Positions 1 through 10,746 of a stretch of DNA of 64,000 nucleotides are shown in pieces. This stretch comes from Streptosporangiaceae bacterium (GTDB lineage: Bacteria; Actinomycetota; Actinomycetes; Streptosporangiales; Streptosporangiaceae). The notes under the pieces are model-generated. The model saw only the letters and a program-made list of their open reading frames with translations. It was not told the DNA's origin and did no database searches. The translations under genes and the position numbers were made by a program. The stretch spans positions 32,130-96,129 of the forward strand of contig JAOPYK010000102.1 in the NCBI GenBank assembly GCA_025964695.1, written 5' to 3'. Position 1 is the first letter of the stretch. The number at the start of each line of letters is the position of its first letter.

Positions 1-415
1 CGGCGTCCGCATCATCGACGACATCACCGACGGGAAGACCGAGCACCCCCATCTCGGCCGGCTGGCCGACTACGTCCGTGACAAGCGGATCCCGCTGGAG
101 ATGTGCCCCAGCTCCAACATCCAGACCGGCGCCGCCAAGTCCATCGCCGAGCATCCGATCGGCCTGCTGCGCCGTCTCAACTTCAGGGTCACCGTCAACA
201 CCGATAACCGGCTGATGAGCAAGACCAGCCTGTCGGAGGAGTTCGCCAAGCTGGTCGAGGTGTTCGACTACGACTGGGACGACCTGCGGTGGTTCACCGT
301 CAACGCGATGAAGTCGGCCTTCATCGGCTTCGACGAACGGCTGGAGTTCATCAACGGTGTGATCAAGCCGGGATTCGAGCAGCTCAAATGGCGCTCGGGG
401 CGCCCGCTGGTATGA
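1..415 (+). CDS. add: Adenosine deaminase, C-terminal part (5' truncated by window edge)
   Basis: Frame 2 open from window start; [11 protein letters not shown]..., [11 protein letters not shown]..., typical ADA C-terminal motifs. Confidence 0.9.
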   Translation, partial: GVRIIDDITDGKTEHPHLGRLADYVRDKRIPLEMCPSSNIQTGAAKSIAEHPIGLLRRLNFRVTVNTDNRLMSKTSLSEEFAKLVEVFDYDWDDLRWFTVNAMKSAFIGFDERLEFINGVIKPGFEQLKWRSGRPLV

Positions 416-1146
416 CCGGCAAGCGGGTCTTCCGCTCGACGGCCGCACGGGTCAGCGGCTGGGCATGGCTGGTCTTCGCCGCGGTCAACATGGTCGACCT
501 CGCCATGCGCGGCCGCGACTCGGCCGCGCTGATCGCCGCGGCGGTCCTGCTGCTGGGCTGTGGCATCGCCTACGTCATCGGCCTGCGGCCATGCGTGGTC
601 GCGGACGAGACCGGAGTGCGGGTGCACAACCCCCTGCGGGACATCGTGGTCCCCTGGTCGGCCCTGGAGAAGATCGCTGCCCCCGGCTCCCTCCGGATCA
701 CCTACACCGGCTCGGACGGCGAACGGCATGAGGCGCGCTCGTGGGTGCTCCAGACCTCGCCGCGCGAGCGCGCCAAGGCCGAAAGGCGGGCCGCTCGAAG
801 CCCTGAGGACGACATCGCGCGGTACGTCATGAACCGCACCCCCGCCGATTTCGCCGCGGAACAGCTCACCGAACTCGCAGAGGCCCACCGCCGGACCAGC
901 AAGGCCTCCACCGGTGCAGCCCAGGCCGGAGCAGCCCCAACCGGTGCCGCCGACACGGGTGGCAGTGGTGGCCAAAGTGGCGCGGGTGCCGCCGACACGG
1001 GTCGCACGGGTGGCACGGGTGCTGCGGGTTCGGGTTCGGGCGACGAGTCGGCCGGGCGGGTGAACTGGTGGCCGCCGGCCGTCGTGGCCCTGGTCGGACC
1101 GACCCTCCTGCTGATCGGCGTAGTCCTGGCCGTGACCCTCCGCTGA
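412..1146 (+). CDS. PH-domain-like membrane protein with Gly/Ala/Thr-rich linker and C-terminal TM helix
   Basis: ATGA overlap with add stop; N-terminal two TM segments, PH-like region ([25 protein letters not shown]), C-terminal TM. Confidence 0.75.
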   Translation: MTGKRVFRSTAARVSGWAWLVFAAVNMVDLAMRGRDSAALIAAAVLLLGCGIAYVIGLRPCVVADETGVRVHNPLRDIVVPWSALEKIAAPGSLRITYTGSDGERHEARSWVLQTSPRERAKAERRAARSPEDDIARYVMNRTPADFAAEQLTELAEAHRRTSKASTGAAQAGAAPTGAADTGGSGGQSGAGAADTGRTGGTGAAGSGSGDESAGRVNWWPPAVVALVGPTLLLIGVVLAVTLR

Positions 1147-1381
1147 ACTGGATCGCCCGGCCAGTCCTGGTCCCCACGGTGGACATTTTCTGGTCCCTTA
1201 ATAAAAGGCATCGTTGATAAATGGAGATCCATTCGATGTGATAGCTCACCTGCAGAACAGCGCTTCACTAAAATGCCGGAAATGACAGATTGGCGGCGAC
1301 CTGGACGAGCGGCGACTGCCGGCATGACGAGACTGCCCGCCGAATTCTTGGAGTCCGCCATGCCTGCGCGTCCCGACATCA

Positions 1382-3493
1382 TCACGGAAAGGAGAACAGA
1401 ACTGAGAGGGCGGCGCGGAGGGCGGTGAGTTCGGCGGCCGACTGAGCTCTGACCGCGGCGACCTCGTCACCGGACGCTCCGACCGGGGCGACGACCTCGA
1501 GGTAGCACTTGAGCTTCGGTTCGGTCCCGGACGGGCGTACGACCACCCGTGCGCTACTGCCCGGCTGTTCGGAATCCCCTGTCGCGGGGTCCAGGCGCGC
1601 GGGGTCTAGTCGCGCGGGGTCTAGGCGAAAGCGCAGCCCATCGGTCGGTGGCAGTCCGCCCACGCCCGCGGCCAGGTCGTCGACCGCCGTGACGGCGCGG
1701 CCCGCCAGTTCCGACGGCGGGGCCTTCCGGAGCCGGGCCATCGCGTCGGTGATCAAGGCGACATCGTCCACCCGGAAGGAGAGCTGGCCGGTCGCGTGCA
1801 CGCCGTACCGCCGGGCCTGGTCGTCGAGCAGATCCAGCAGCGTACGGCCGTCGCGCTTGGCCTCGGCGGCCAGTCCGGCGACCGCCAGGGCCGCACCGAT
1901 GCCGTCCTTGTCGAGGACGATGGGGCCGTCGTCGCCGCCCACGCAATAGCCCAGCGCCTCCTCATAGCCGAAGACGAACCGGTCGCCGGGCCCCGCGGCC
2001 TTGACGATCCACTTGAAACCGGTGAGCGACTCGGCGAAACGGACTCCGTGCGCCGCCGCGATCCGGCCCAGCAGGGACGAGGAGACGATCGTGGTCACCA
2101 CGGTCCGGTCGCTGCCGCTGGTATGCCGCAGGATGTGCTCGGCCAGCAACCCGCCGACCTCATCCCCGGTCAGCATGCGCCATTCGCGTGGAATGTCCTG
2201 CCCAGGATCGGCGGTAGAGCCCGCCGCGGGGCCGGATGTCGGAGCGGCCGGTGTCGCTCGTGGGGGCAGCGGAACCGCGACGGCGCAGCGGTCGGCGTCG
2301 GGGTCGTTCGCGATCGCCAGATCGGCGCCCTGGGACTCGGCCAGGCGCAGCACCAGATCCATCGCCCCTGGCTCTTCCGGGTTCGGGAACGCCACGGTCG
2401 GGAAGTCCGGATCGGGGGTGATCTGCTCGTCGACCAGCAGCGGAGCCGGGAATCCGGCATGCCGGAACGCCTGGATCAGGGTCGTCGCCCCCACGCCGTG
2501 CAGCGCGGTGTACGCCACCGTGAGGTCGCGTGCGGTGCCCAGCGGAGTTTTGGCGAGCGACTGGAGGTACGCCTCGACGATCTCCTCACCGAGGACGGTC
2601 CAGCCGTCGCCCACCGGGAGCTCATCGACCCGGCCCACCGCGTCGATGGCATCGGAGATCTCCGCGTCCAGCGGCGGCACGATCTGCGCGCCGTCGCCCC
2701 AGTAGACCTTGTAGCCGTTGTCCCGCGGCGGGTTGTGGCTGGCCGTCACCATGACCCCGGCGTCCGCGCCCAGGAACCGTAGGGCGAAGGCCAGCACCGG
2801 AGTCGGCAGCGTACGCGGCATGAGCCACGCGGTCAGCCCCGCTCCGGTCATGACGCCGGCCGTGTCCCGGGCGAACTGCTCCGACCCGTGCCGCGCGTCA
2901 TAGCCGATCACCACCGACGGTACAGGCCGCTCGCCGGGCGAGGGCCGTCCGGCGTCGGCACGCGAGGGCCGTCCGGCTTCGGCACGCGGAGGCCTTCCGG
3001 CTTTGGCATGCGAGGGCCGTCCGGCTTTGGCATACGGGGGCTGTCCCGCGTCGGCGTGCGAGGAGGATGTCGTGGGCGCGAGGAGACGAGCGGCCAGACC
3101 GGCGGCGGCGCGCATGACGGTGACCCGGTTCATCCGGTTGGGACCCGCGCCCAGCTCCCCGCGGAGTCCCGCCGTGCCGAACTCCAGCTTGGCACCGAAC
3201 CGGTCGGCCAGCGCGGCCTGCGCGGCCTGCGCGGCCTGCGCGGCCTGCGCCGCAATGGCGGACACAGGCCGGCCTTCGCTCCGCCCGGTCGCCGCTTCGG
3301 CGCCTGTACCCGTCCTGGCCTCCGCCTCGGCCTCGGCCTCGCCGGTCGCCGCTTCGGCCCCGGCCTCAGCCTGGGGCTCGCCAGCGTGGCTCGGGGCGGT
3401 GGCGTCCAGCAGTGCTTGCAGCTCGGCCCGGGTGACCGGGTCCGGGTCCTGCGCCAGCCAATCCAGAGCCCGCTCGCGATACGTGCCCATCAC
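1382..3493 (-). CDS. Phospho-sugar mutase (phosphoglucomutase/phosphomannomutase family)
   Basis: TASHNPPRDNGYKVYW active-site loop, NDPDADRCAV metal loop, RPSGTEPKLKCYLE C-terminal motif. Confidence 0.92.
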   Translation of the reverse strand: MMGTYRERALDWLAQDPDPVTRAELQALLDATAPSHAGEPQAEAGAEAATGEAEAEAEARTGTGAEAATGRSEGRPVSAIAAQAAQAAQAAQAALADRFGAKLEFGTAGLRGELGAGPNRMNRVTVMRAAAGLAARLLAPTTSSSHADAGQPPYAKAGRPSHAKAGRPPRAEAGRPSRADAGRPSPGERPVPSVVIGYDARHGSEQFARDTAGVMTGAGLTAWLMPRTLPTPVLAFALRFLGADAGVMVTASHNPPRDNGYKVYWGDGAQIVPPLDAEISDAIDAVGRVDELPVGDGWTVLGEEIVEAYLQSLAKTPLGTARDLTVAYTALHGVGATTLIQAFRHAGFPAPLLVDEQITPDPDFPTVAFPNPEEPGAMDLVLRLAESQGADLAIANDPDADRCAVAVPLPPRATPAAPTSGPAAGSTADPGQDIPREWRMLTGDEVGGLLAEHILRHTSGSDRTVVTTIVSSSLLGRIAAAHGVRFAESLTGFKWIVKAAGPGDRFVFGYEEALGYCVGGDDGPIVLDKDGIGAALAVAGLAAEAKRDGRTLLDLLDDQARRYGVHATGQLSFRVDDVALITDAMARLRKAPPSELAGRAVTAVDDLAAGVGGLPPTDGLRFRLDPARLDPARLDPATGDSEQPGSSARVVVRPSGTEPKLKCYLEVVAPVGASGDEVAAVRAQSAAELTALRAALSVLFSFP
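2940..3059. repeat. In-frame 24-bp repeat (5 units) inside phospho-sugar mutase gene
   Basis: Units gagggccgtccggc[g/t]tcggcacgc etc. at 2940, 2964, 2988, 3012, 3036; encode AGRPSRAD-type octapeptides. Confidence 0.88.
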
Positions 3494-3533
3494 TGATCGT
3501 CACCCCACCTTTTCCCGTTGATCAGCGCCTGGC

Positions 3534-4346
3534 TCAGAGCTTGGTGACGACCGTGGCGAGGAGCTTGCCCATGCGGGCGGCGGCGGCCTTGCCGGCGGCG
3601 AGCACTTCCTCGTGGTCGAGGTGCTGGTCGGAGAGGCCGGCCGCGACGTTGGTGACCAGGGAGATGCCCAGCACCTCGGCGCCGAAGCCGCCCCCCAGCC
3701 CCTGACGGGCCGCGATGGCCTCCAGCACGGTCGACATGCCCACCACGTCGGCGCCCATGGTCCGCAGCATGCGGATCTCGGCGGGGGTCTCGTACGTCGG
3801 CCCGCGGAACGCCGCGTACACGCCCTCGGCGAGCGACGGGTCGGCTTCGCGGGCGAGGGCGCGCAGCCGCTTGGAGTAGACCTCGGACAGATCGAGGAAC
3901 GTGGCGCCGGTCAGCGGGTTGGCCCCGGTCAGGTTGAGATGGTCGCTGATCAGCACCGGATCGCCGACCCGCTGGGTCTCCGGCCGCAACCCACCGGCGG
4001 CGTTGGTCAGGATCACGGTATGCACCCCGGCGGCCAGCGCCGTCCGGATGCCGTGCACCACCGGGTCCACGCCGCGGCCCTCGTACAGATGCGTCCGGCC
4101 GAGGAACACCAGGGCGCGCCGGCCGCCGACGTTCACCGCGCGGATCGTGCCCGCGTGCCCCTGCACGGCGGGCGCCGCGAAGCCCGGCAACTCGGTGACG
4201 GGTAGTTCCACCTCGGCCTCGCCGAGGGCATCGGCGGCCGGCACCCAGCCGGAGCCCATCACCAGGGCGACGTCGAACGCGTCGAAGGTACGGGACCGCA
4301 ACTCGTCCGCGGCGGCCCGGGCCAGATCAGAAGCCTCTTTGCTCAC
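3534..4346 (-). CDS. Purine nucleoside phosphorylase
   Basis: VMGSGWVP, GRTHLYEGRG, LTNAAGGL, FRGPTYETPAEIRMLRTMGADVVGMSTVLE motifs of the trimeric PNP family. Confidence 0.93.
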   Translation of the reverse strand: MSKEASDLARAAADELRSRTFDAFDVALVMGSGWVPAADALGEAEVELPVTELPGFAAPAVQGHAGTIRAVNVGGRRALVFLGRTHLYEGRGVDPVVHGIRTALAAGVHTVILTNAAGGLRPETQRVGDPVLISDHLNLTGANPLTGATFLDLSEVYSKRLRALAREADPSLAEGVYAAFRGPTYETPAEIRMLRTMGADVVGMSTVLEAIAARQGLGGGFGAEVLGISLVTNVAAGLSDQHLDHEEVLAAGKAAAARMGKLLATVVTKL

Positions 4347-4363
4347 GTACCTACGGTAGAGGG

Positions 4364-4816
4364 CTATTCGCCCAGACTCTTACACGGACGGGTCCGTAGA
4401 TCCTTCACATAATCGTCCGGGGCGCCGGCCTTCTCGGCCGCGTCGGCCACAATTCCCAGATAGCGCGCCGACGGCAGGCCGCCCTCGTAGTCGTCCAGGA
4501 CGTACAGCCAGCACAGGGCATCGCCGTCCAGGGTCTCGACCCGTACCCGGATCTTGTGGTGCAGGATGAGCTCGTTGCCGCCCCACAGGTCGAGCTGTTG
4601 CTCGTCCATCTCAGGCACGTCATAGATCGCCACGAAGACGTGCTCATCGGCGTCCTCGACCACCGTGGCGAGCGGGCCGTCCCAGCCGACGTCCTGGCCG
4701 CCGAAGGTGAGCCGCCATCCCTGCAGCCAGCCGGTTCCGTGCAGGGGCGAATGCGGGGCCCGCTGAGCCATCTGCTCAGGGTCCATGTTGGAGTCGTATG
4801 CCGCGTACAAGGCCAC
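4364..4816 (-). CDS. Gamma-glutamylcyclotransferase-like protein
   Basis: VALYAAYDSNMDPEQM...GTGWLQGWRLTFGG; GTG start chosen inside longer ORF 4364..6259 whose upstream part is antisense to lpdA. Confidence 0.75.
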   Translation of the reverse strand: MALYAAYDSNMDPEQMAQRAPHSPLHGTGWLQGWRLTFGGQDVGWDGPLATVVEDADEHVFVAIYDVPEMDEQQLDLWGGNELILHHKIRVRVETLDGDALCWLYVLDDYEGGLPSARYLGIVADAAEKAGAPDDYVKDLRTRPCKSLGE

Positions 4817-4951
4817 GATCTGCAAGGGTACGGTGTCCGGTCCGCGGAATGGAGCAGTGGCACCCGGTTTCCCCTTCGTGGTTCTCCCCGGCCCGGCGGC
4901 AACCGCCACGACTACGCCCAACCACCCCCCAAGGTAAGAAACAATGGACAC

Positions 4952-6337
4952 GTGACCAGGATCGTGATCATCGGAGGAGGCCCAGGCGGCTATGAGGCCG
5001 CTCTCGTCGCGGCGCAACTCGGCGCCGAGGTGACCGTGGTGGAGCGGGACGGTCCGGGGGGCGCCTGCGTGCTCACCGACTGCGTGCCGTCCAAGACGCT
5101 CATCGCCACCTCCACCCGGATGGCCGTCATGTCCGAGTCGAGCCGGCTGGGTCTGCGCTTCTCGGGCGGATCGGACGGCGAGGTCGGGGGTCTCCTGGCC
5201 GACATGGCCGTGGTCAACAAGCGGGTACGCGATCTGGCCCGGGCGCAGTCCTTCGACGTCGCCGAACGGCTGGGTTACGAGGACGTGCGGATCGTGCGCG
5301 GCGACGCCCGGCTGGCCGACTCGCACACCGTCGAGGTCTGCGGGGAGCGGATCTCCACCGACATCGTGCTGATCGCGACCGGTGCGACGCCCCGGGTGCT
5401 GCCGGGCGCCGAGCCGGACGGTGAGCGCATCCTCACCTGGCGGCAGCTGTGGGACCTCCCGGCGCTGCCCGAGGAGCTCATCGTGGTCGGCTCCGGGGTC
5501 ACGGGCGCCGAGCTGGCCGCGGCCTACCAGGCGCTCGGCTCGAAGGTCACCCTGGTCTCCTCCCGGGATCGGGTGCTGCCCAACGAGGACGCCAACGCCG
5601 CCGCGGTGCTCGAAGAGGTCTTCCGGCGCCGGGGCATGAACGTCCTGTCCCGTTCGCGCGCAGGTGCGGTGGAGCGTTCCGGAGACGGGGTCATCGTGAC
5701 TCTGGAGGACGGCCGCAAGGTCGAGGGCTCGCACTGCCTGATGACGGTCGGCATGGTGCCCAACACCCGCGGGATCGGGCTGGAGGCGGCGGGCGTGAAG
5801 CTCTCCAGGGGCGGCTTCGTGGAGGTCGACAAGGTGTCGCGCACCTCGGCCTCGCACATCTACGCCGCCGGAGACTGCACCGGTGTCCTCATGCTGGCCT
5901 CGGTGGCGGCCATGCAGGGCAGGATCGCCATGTGGCACGCGCTGGGCGAGGCGGTCCAGCCGCTCAAGCTGGGCTGGGTGGCCGCGAACATCTTCACCGA
6001 TCCCGAGGTCGCCACCGTCGGCGTCTCGCAGCAGATGATCGATACCTGCGAGGTCGACGCCCGCACCGTCATGCTGCCGCTGTCCACCAATCCGCGCGCC
6101 AAGATGCAGGGTTTCGAGGACGGCTTCGTCAAGCTCTTCTGCCGTCCCTCCACCGGGATCATCCTGGGCGGAGTGATCGTCGCGCCGCGGGCCAGCGAGC
6201 TCATCCTTGGGCTGTCGATCGCGGTGCAGCAGCACCTCACCGTCGATCAGCTGGCGCACACCTTCGCGGTCTATCCCTCGCTGTCCGGCAGCCTTACCGA
6301 GGCCTCCCGCCGCCTCATGCGCGAGTCCGCGTACTGA
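4952..6337 (+). CDS. lpdA: NAD(P)H-quinone dehydrogenase / flavoprotein disulfide reductase (LpdA-like)
   Basis: GTG start; VIIGGGPGGYEAALVAAQLGAEVTVVE FAD-binding motif, GGACVLTDCVPSKTLIA, second Rossmann VVGSGVTGAELA. Confidence 0.88.
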   Translation: MTRIVIIGGGPGGYEAALVAAQLGAEVTVVERDGPGGACVLTDCVPSKTLIATSTRMAVMSESSRLGLRFSGGSDGEVGGLLADMAVVNKRVRDLARAQSFDVAERLGYEDVRIVRGDARLADSHTVEVCGERISTDIVLIATGATPRVLPGAEPDGERILTWRQLWDLPALPEELIVVGSGVTGAELAAAYQALGSKVTLVSSRDRVLPNEDANAAAVLEEVFRRRGMNVLSRSRAGAVERSGDGVIVTLEDGRKVEGSHCLMTVGMVPNTRGIGLEAAGVKLSRGGFVEVDKVSRTSASHIYAAGDCTGVLMLASVAAMQGRIAMWHALGEAVQPLKLGWVAANIFTDPEVATVGVSQQMIDTCEVDARTVMLPLSTNPRAKMQGFEDGFVKLFCRPSTGIILGGVIVAPRASELILGLSIAVQQHLTVDQLAHTFAVYPSLSGSLTEASRRLMRESAY

Positions 6338-6343
6338 GCGGGC

Positions 6344-6682
6344 CTACTCGCCGGGACGTTTCCGCCGGGCGGTGTCGTCCGGCAGGCCGTGCTGGTGCAG
6401 CCGGGACACCCGGAGATCCCCGGCGCTGATCGCCACCACGAAGGTGCTGGCGCCCAGGGCCAGGACGATGGTGAGGAAACGGATCCACCACTCGCCGGGC
6501 AGCAGTGCCAGCACCACGCACACGGGTGTCATGACAGCGAGGTGGCGGACCAGTATCCGGCCACGCCACCCCACGTCGGTCAGATCGTGCCTGACCCAGT
6601 CATGATTTTCGGCCGGCAACCGGAAGCCGAGAGCGTAGCGGACGCGCCGCCACGGCCCCGGGTCGCCCGCCAGCCGGGTCAC
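6344..6682 (-). CDS. Small membrane protein (DUF5313-like)
   Basis: 112 aa, two TM segments, RYALGFRLPAENHDWVRHDLT N-terminus. Confidence 0.7.
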   Translation of the reverse strand: MTRLAGDPGPWRRVRYALGFRLPAENHDWVRHDLTDVGWRGRILVRHLAVMTPVCVVLALLPGEWWIRFLTIVLALGASTFVVAISAGDLRVSRLHQHGLPDDTARRKRPGE

Positions 6683-6718
6683 GGCGGAGTCCGGTCGAGG
6701 ACTCCGCCGCCGGTCCGG

Positions 6719-8080
6719 TCAGAAGTCGCCGCCGCCGCCGAAGTCCCCGCCGCCGCCGAAGTCGCCGCCGCCGAAGTCCCAACCGCCGCCTGCGTCACCG
6801 GAGTCACCGCCGAAGTCGATCCCGCCGCCACCGGAGTCGTTACCACCCCAGCCGCCGCCGAAACCGCCACCGCCCCAGCCGCCACCGAACATCGAGCCGA
6901 TCGCGGTGCCGATGAGCAGTCCGCTGAGCATGTCCCCGCCGCCGTACCCGGAGTAGTAGCCCCCCGCGTACGGGCCGTATGCGGGACCCGCGTCCCAGTA
7001 CGGCCTGCGGTGGCCGCCGACCTCGACCAGCCTGCTGTCGGGGCTCTCGCCGCGCATGATCCGGGCGGCGTCGGCCGCACAGGCCGGCACCGAGCGCGGC
7101 ATGCCGCCCATCGGCGCCCAGCTGACGTCCTGGACCGAAGGGCCGTGCTGGGGGTTGAAGAAGCAGGGCGCGCGCCGCTCGGGAACGGGCTCACCGGCGA
7201 GCCGGGCCCGGACCGCCATCATGGAGTAGCGGCCCTCCTCCAGCGCCTTGGTGACCAGGGTCATGTCCTCGGGCCGCTGGGCCCGCTCGGTCGCGGTCTT
7301 CGCGGAGTCGTACGAGTCGAGCGCCCGGGTGTAGTCCTCCCGTGCCTCGGCCGGCAGTTTCGGGTCGGTGATGGCCAGGTCGAGGCCGCTGATGTCCTCG
7401 CCCAGCCGGGTCACGTCCTCTTCGACGCTCGCCTTCAGCTCCGCCATCTGCTGGGCCTGGCGGTCGCGCTTCTTCTTGCGCGCGACCAGGAAGAGCCCGG
7501 CCCCACCGGCCACGATGAGCACCAGGACACCGAGCACCACCAGTCCGTTGGTCGCGCTGGCGGACGCCTTGTCCTTGGCCTTCTTGTCGGCCAGCTGGAC
7601 GAACGTGATCACTCGCGTCTTGATGTCGCTGCCGCTCGCCTGGCTGATGATCTGGTTGAGCTCAGTGCCGGAGAGCACACCGCTCTTGGCGATGCCCGTC
7701 ATCTTGTCGTCAGCGGTGACGGCGAGGTAGACCTCACCCTTGCCGACCCGCTGCTGCACGGACCTGAGCATCTGCACGAGCTGCCGCTGGGTGACGCCGT
7801 TCTGGGTGCTCTTGGTCACCACGACCCGGATGTCGACGTCCTTGGCGTTGTTCAGCGCCGCCCGGACGGCCTCCTGGTCGGAGGGCGACAGGGCGTTCGG
7901 CACGTCCGTGGAGACGTAAAGCTTGCTGCTGCGCAGCCCGTTGGCGATCTGGGACACGTCGTCGGCCTGGGCCGGCGCCATGAAACCGAACAGCATCACG
8001 CCGATGATCGCCAGCACGGCGGGCAGAGCGAGGCGGCGTACGGTTCGTACGCCCCTCGGGGTGGTCAACTCGGAGCTCAT
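6719..8080 (-). CDS. TPM-domain-like secreted/membrane protein with Gly-rich C-terminus
   Basis: N-terminal signal/TM, internal TM (GLVVLGVLVLIVAGGAGLFLVARKKKR), GGWGGGGFGGGWGG tail. Confidence 0.72.
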   Translation of the reverse strand: MSSELTTPRGVRTVRRLALPAVLAIIGVMLFGFMAPAQADDVSQIANGLRSSKLYVSTDVPNALSPSDQEAVRAALNNAKDVDIRVVVTKSTQNGVTQRQLVQMLRSVQQRVGKGEVYLAVTADDKMTGIAKSGVLSGTELNQIISQASGSDIKTRVITFVQLADKKAKDKASASATNGLVVLGVLVLIVAGGAGLFLVARKKKRDRQAQQMAELKASVEEDVTRLGEDISGLDLAITDPKLPAEAREDYTRALDSYDSAKTATERAQRPEDMTLVTKALEEGRYSMMAVRARLAGEPVPERRAPCFFNPQHGPSVQDVSWAPMGGMPRSVPACAADAARIMRGESPDSRLVEVGGHRRPYWDAGPAYGPYAGGYYSGYGGGDMLSGLLIGTAIGSMFGGGWGGGGFGGGWGGNDSGGGGIDFGGDSGDAGGGWDFGGGDFGGGGDFGGGGDF

Positions 8081-8221
8081 AGGTTAAGTCTCCTCCTTCG
8101 ATCACAGGGACGAACCACGGAGTGCTTTGGTTCCTTCTGTCACCTGCTGTGACGGAGGGTCATCGGAGACTTTGCGGGACCGCGTCGTCCCGGGACCGGC
8201 TCCTGGGCCACCAGGACCCGA

Positions 8222-9976
8222 TCAGTCCTTGATCTCGCAGATGGCCGCGCCGCTGGTGACGGTCTGGCCGACCTCGGCGGACAGGCCGGTGACGGTGCCC
8301 GCCTTGTGGGCGGTGAGCGGCTGCTCCATCTTCATGGCCTCCAGGACCACGATCGTGTCGCCGGGCGCGACAGTGGCACCGTCCTCCGCCACGACCTTGA
8401 CGATGGTGCCTTGCATCGGGCTGACCAGCGAGTCTCCGCTGGCCGCCGCTCCGGCCTTCTTGCCTCCGGCCCGGCGGGGCGCCTGTGTCCCGGAACCGCG
8501 GCCCTGGGCGGCGGAGCCCGAGGCGCCCAGCCCGGCGGGCAGCACGACCTCGATGCGCTTGCCGCCGACCTCGACGGTCACCGTCTCGCGTTCGGCCTGC
8601 TCGGCCTGCTCGGCCGGCCCGGCGTAGGGCGGGATCCGATTGTCGAACTCGGTCTCGATCCACCGCGTGTGGACGGTGAAGGGATCGGAGATGAAGGCGG
8701 GATCGTTCAGGACGGCCTGGTGGAAGGGCAGCACGGTCGGCATGCCCTCGATCACGAACTCGGCCAGGGCCCGCCGGGAGCGCTCGATGGCCTGCTGCCG
8801 GGTGGCGCCGGTGACGATCAGTTTGGCGATCAGGGAGTCGAACGCCTGCGGGACGGTCTGGCCCCGGTCATAGCCGGCGTCCAGCCGTACGCCCGGGCCG
8901 GACGGCGGCTGCCAGCCGGTCACGGTGCCGGGCGCGGGCAGGAAGCCCCGGCCGGCGTCCTCGGCGTTGATCCGGAACTCGATGGAGTGACCGCGAAGCT
9001 GCGGGTCGTCGTAGCCGAGGGGCTCGCCGTCGGCGATCCGGAACATCTCGCGGACCAGGTCGATGCCCGAGACCTCCTCCGTCACGGGGTGCTCCACCTG
9101 CAGCCGGGTGTTGACCTCCAAGAAGGAGATGGTGCCGTCCTGCCCGACCAGGAACTCGCAGGTACCGGCACCGACATAGCCGGCCTCGCGCAGGATCGCC
9201 TTTGAGGAGGTGTAGAGCAGCTCGAGCTGGGCCTCCGACAGGAAGGGCGCGGGGGCCTCTTCGACCAGCTTCTGGTGCCGCCTCTGCAGCGAGCAGTCAC
9301 GGGTGGAGATCACCGCGACGGCGCCGTGTTTGTCGGCCAGGCACTGGGTCTCGACGTGCCGCGGCTTGTCCAGATAACGCTCGACGAAGCACTCGCCCCG
9401 GCCGAAAGCGCCGACCGCCTCGCGCACGGCCGAGTCGTACAGTTCGGGGATCTCCTCCAGGGTGCGGGCGACCTTGAGGCCGCGCCCGCCGCCGCCGAAG
9501 GCCGCCTTGATCGCGATCGGCAGGCCGTTCTCCCGGGCGAACTCGACGACCTCGTCGGCTCCCTGCACCGGGTCGGCGGTACCGGCCACCAGCGGGGCGC
9601 CGACCTTCTGGGCGATGTGCCGGGCCTGCACCTTGTCGCCCAGCGCGGTGATCGCGGCCGGCGGCGGACCGATCCAGGTCAGCCCGGAGGCCTCGACCCG
9701 TTCGGCGAAGGTGGCGTTCTCGGCCAGGAAGCCGTAGCCGGGGTGCACCGCGTCGGCCCCGCTGTCAGCGGCGATCTTGAGTAGTTTCTCGATGTCCAGG
9801 TAGCTCTCGGCGGCCGTCTGGCCGCCGAGAGCGTAGGCCTCGTCCGCCACGCGCACGTGCAGCGCGTCGAGGTCGGGTTCGGCGTACACAGCGACGCTCG
9901 CCAGTCCGGCATCCCCGCAGGCACGGGCGATTCGAACCGCGATCTCACCGCGATTGGCGATCAGGACCTTACGCAA
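8222..9976 (-). CDS. Acyl-CoA carboxylase alpha subunit (biotin carboxylase + BCCP)
   Basis: [34 protein letters not shown]-terminal [13 protein letters not shown] biotinylation motif. Confidence 0.95.
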   Translation of the reverse strand: MRKVLIANRGEIAVRIARACGDAGLASVAVYAEPDLDALHVRVADEAYALGGQTAAESYLDIEKLLKIAADSGADAVHPGYGFLAENATFAERVEASGLTWIGPPPAAITALGDKVQARHIAQKVGAPLVAGTADPVQGADEVVEFARENGLPIAIKAAFGGGGRGLKVARTLEEIPELYDSAVREAVGAFGRGECFVERYLDKPRHVETQCLADKHGAVAVISTRDCSLQRRHQKLVEEAPAPFLSEAQLELLYTSSKAILREAGYVGAGTCEFLVGQDGTISFLEVNTRLQVEHPVTEEVSGIDLVREMFRIADGEPLGYDDPQLRGHSIEFRINAEDAGRGFLPAPGTVTGWQPPSGPGVRLDAGYDRGQTVPQAFDSLIAKLIVTGATRQQAIERSRRALAEFVIEGMPTVLPFHQAVLNDPAFISDPFTVHTRWIETEFDNRIPPYAGPAEQAEQAERETVTVEVGGKRIEVVLPAGLGASGSAAQGRGSGTQAPRRAGGKKAGAAASGDSLVSPMQGTIVKVVAEDGATVAPGDTIVVLEAMKMEQPLTAHKAGTVTGLSAEVGQTVTSGAAICEIKD

Positions 9977-10109
9977 CGTACGTCTCCTTGACTCGACCTG
10001 GACGGCAGTCTAGGCAACCGGGATCCGCGAGTTTCGTAAGCCCCTCCTTATTTAGGGTTCGTCCCAAGAAGGTGGGGGTTGATCTGGATCCTCCTGATCG
10101 TTAACAACC

Positions 10110-10486
10110 GGTCCGGCAGATCATCGACCCGGGGTCGAGCATGACCTGGATCGGCTGGGGTTCGAAGAGCCACAAGTACCCGGCGCAGCAGCGCTTCAAC
10201 GACCTGCGCACCCAGGTCAACAGCTTCCGCTGCGCCGAGCCGGTGTCGTCAACCCCCGCGAACTCCGGACGGCCGCGGACTGGGAGGTCCACACCGAGTC
10301 GGGCGGCGGCGTGACGACCGTGGTCGTACGTCAGGTCGCTCCGGCAGGGCGGCGTGGACCCGTCGAGCTGGGACGCCAGGTGGTGGGCACCGTTCCGACG
10401 ACGCCCCGGACCGGGACGGCGCCTACCATCTGCTGATGGCCGAGGCCCGGACGCGGGTGGCCGCGTTGCGCTCCCAGTCCGGGTGA
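10110..10486 (+). pseudogene. Degraded coding remnant of unidentified protein
   Basis: Coding-like peptides split over three + frames: IIDPGSSMTWIGWGSKSHKYPAQQRFNDLRTQVNSFRCAEP / VVNPRELRTAADWEVHTESGGGVTTVVVRQV / DGAYHLLMAEARTRVAALRSQSG*. Confidence 0.35.
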
Positions 10487-10497
10487 AGGCCCGCTCG

Positions 10498-10746
10498 TCA
10501 GGCGGTCCGGGCGTAGCGCTTGCGGAACCTCTCGACGCGGCCGGTGGTGTCGAGCTCGCGCTGCCGGCCGGTGTAGAAGGGGTGACTCGCCGAGGTGACG
10601 TCCACGTCGATCACCGGGTAGGTCCGGCCGTCCGCCCACTCGGCCGTCCGCGCGCTGGTGGCGGTGGACCGGGTGAGGAAGACATCGCCGGTGCCCCGGT
10701 CGCGGAACATGACGGGACCGTAGGCGGGGTGAATGGAGTTCTTCAT
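10498..10746 (-). CDS. rpmE2: 50S ribosomal protein L31 type B (zinc-independent)
   Basis: [28 protein letters not shown]...[25 protein letters not shown]. Confidence 0.95.
   Translation of the reverse strand: MKNSIHPAYGPVMFRDRGTGDVFLTRSTATSARTAEWADGRTYPVIDVDVTSASHPFYTGRQRELDTTGRVERFRKRYARTA

Noticed and set aside
4817-6259. N-terminal two thirds of minus ORF 4364..6259
   Set aside because: Antisense to lpdA; only the last ~150 codons match a GGCT-like protein.
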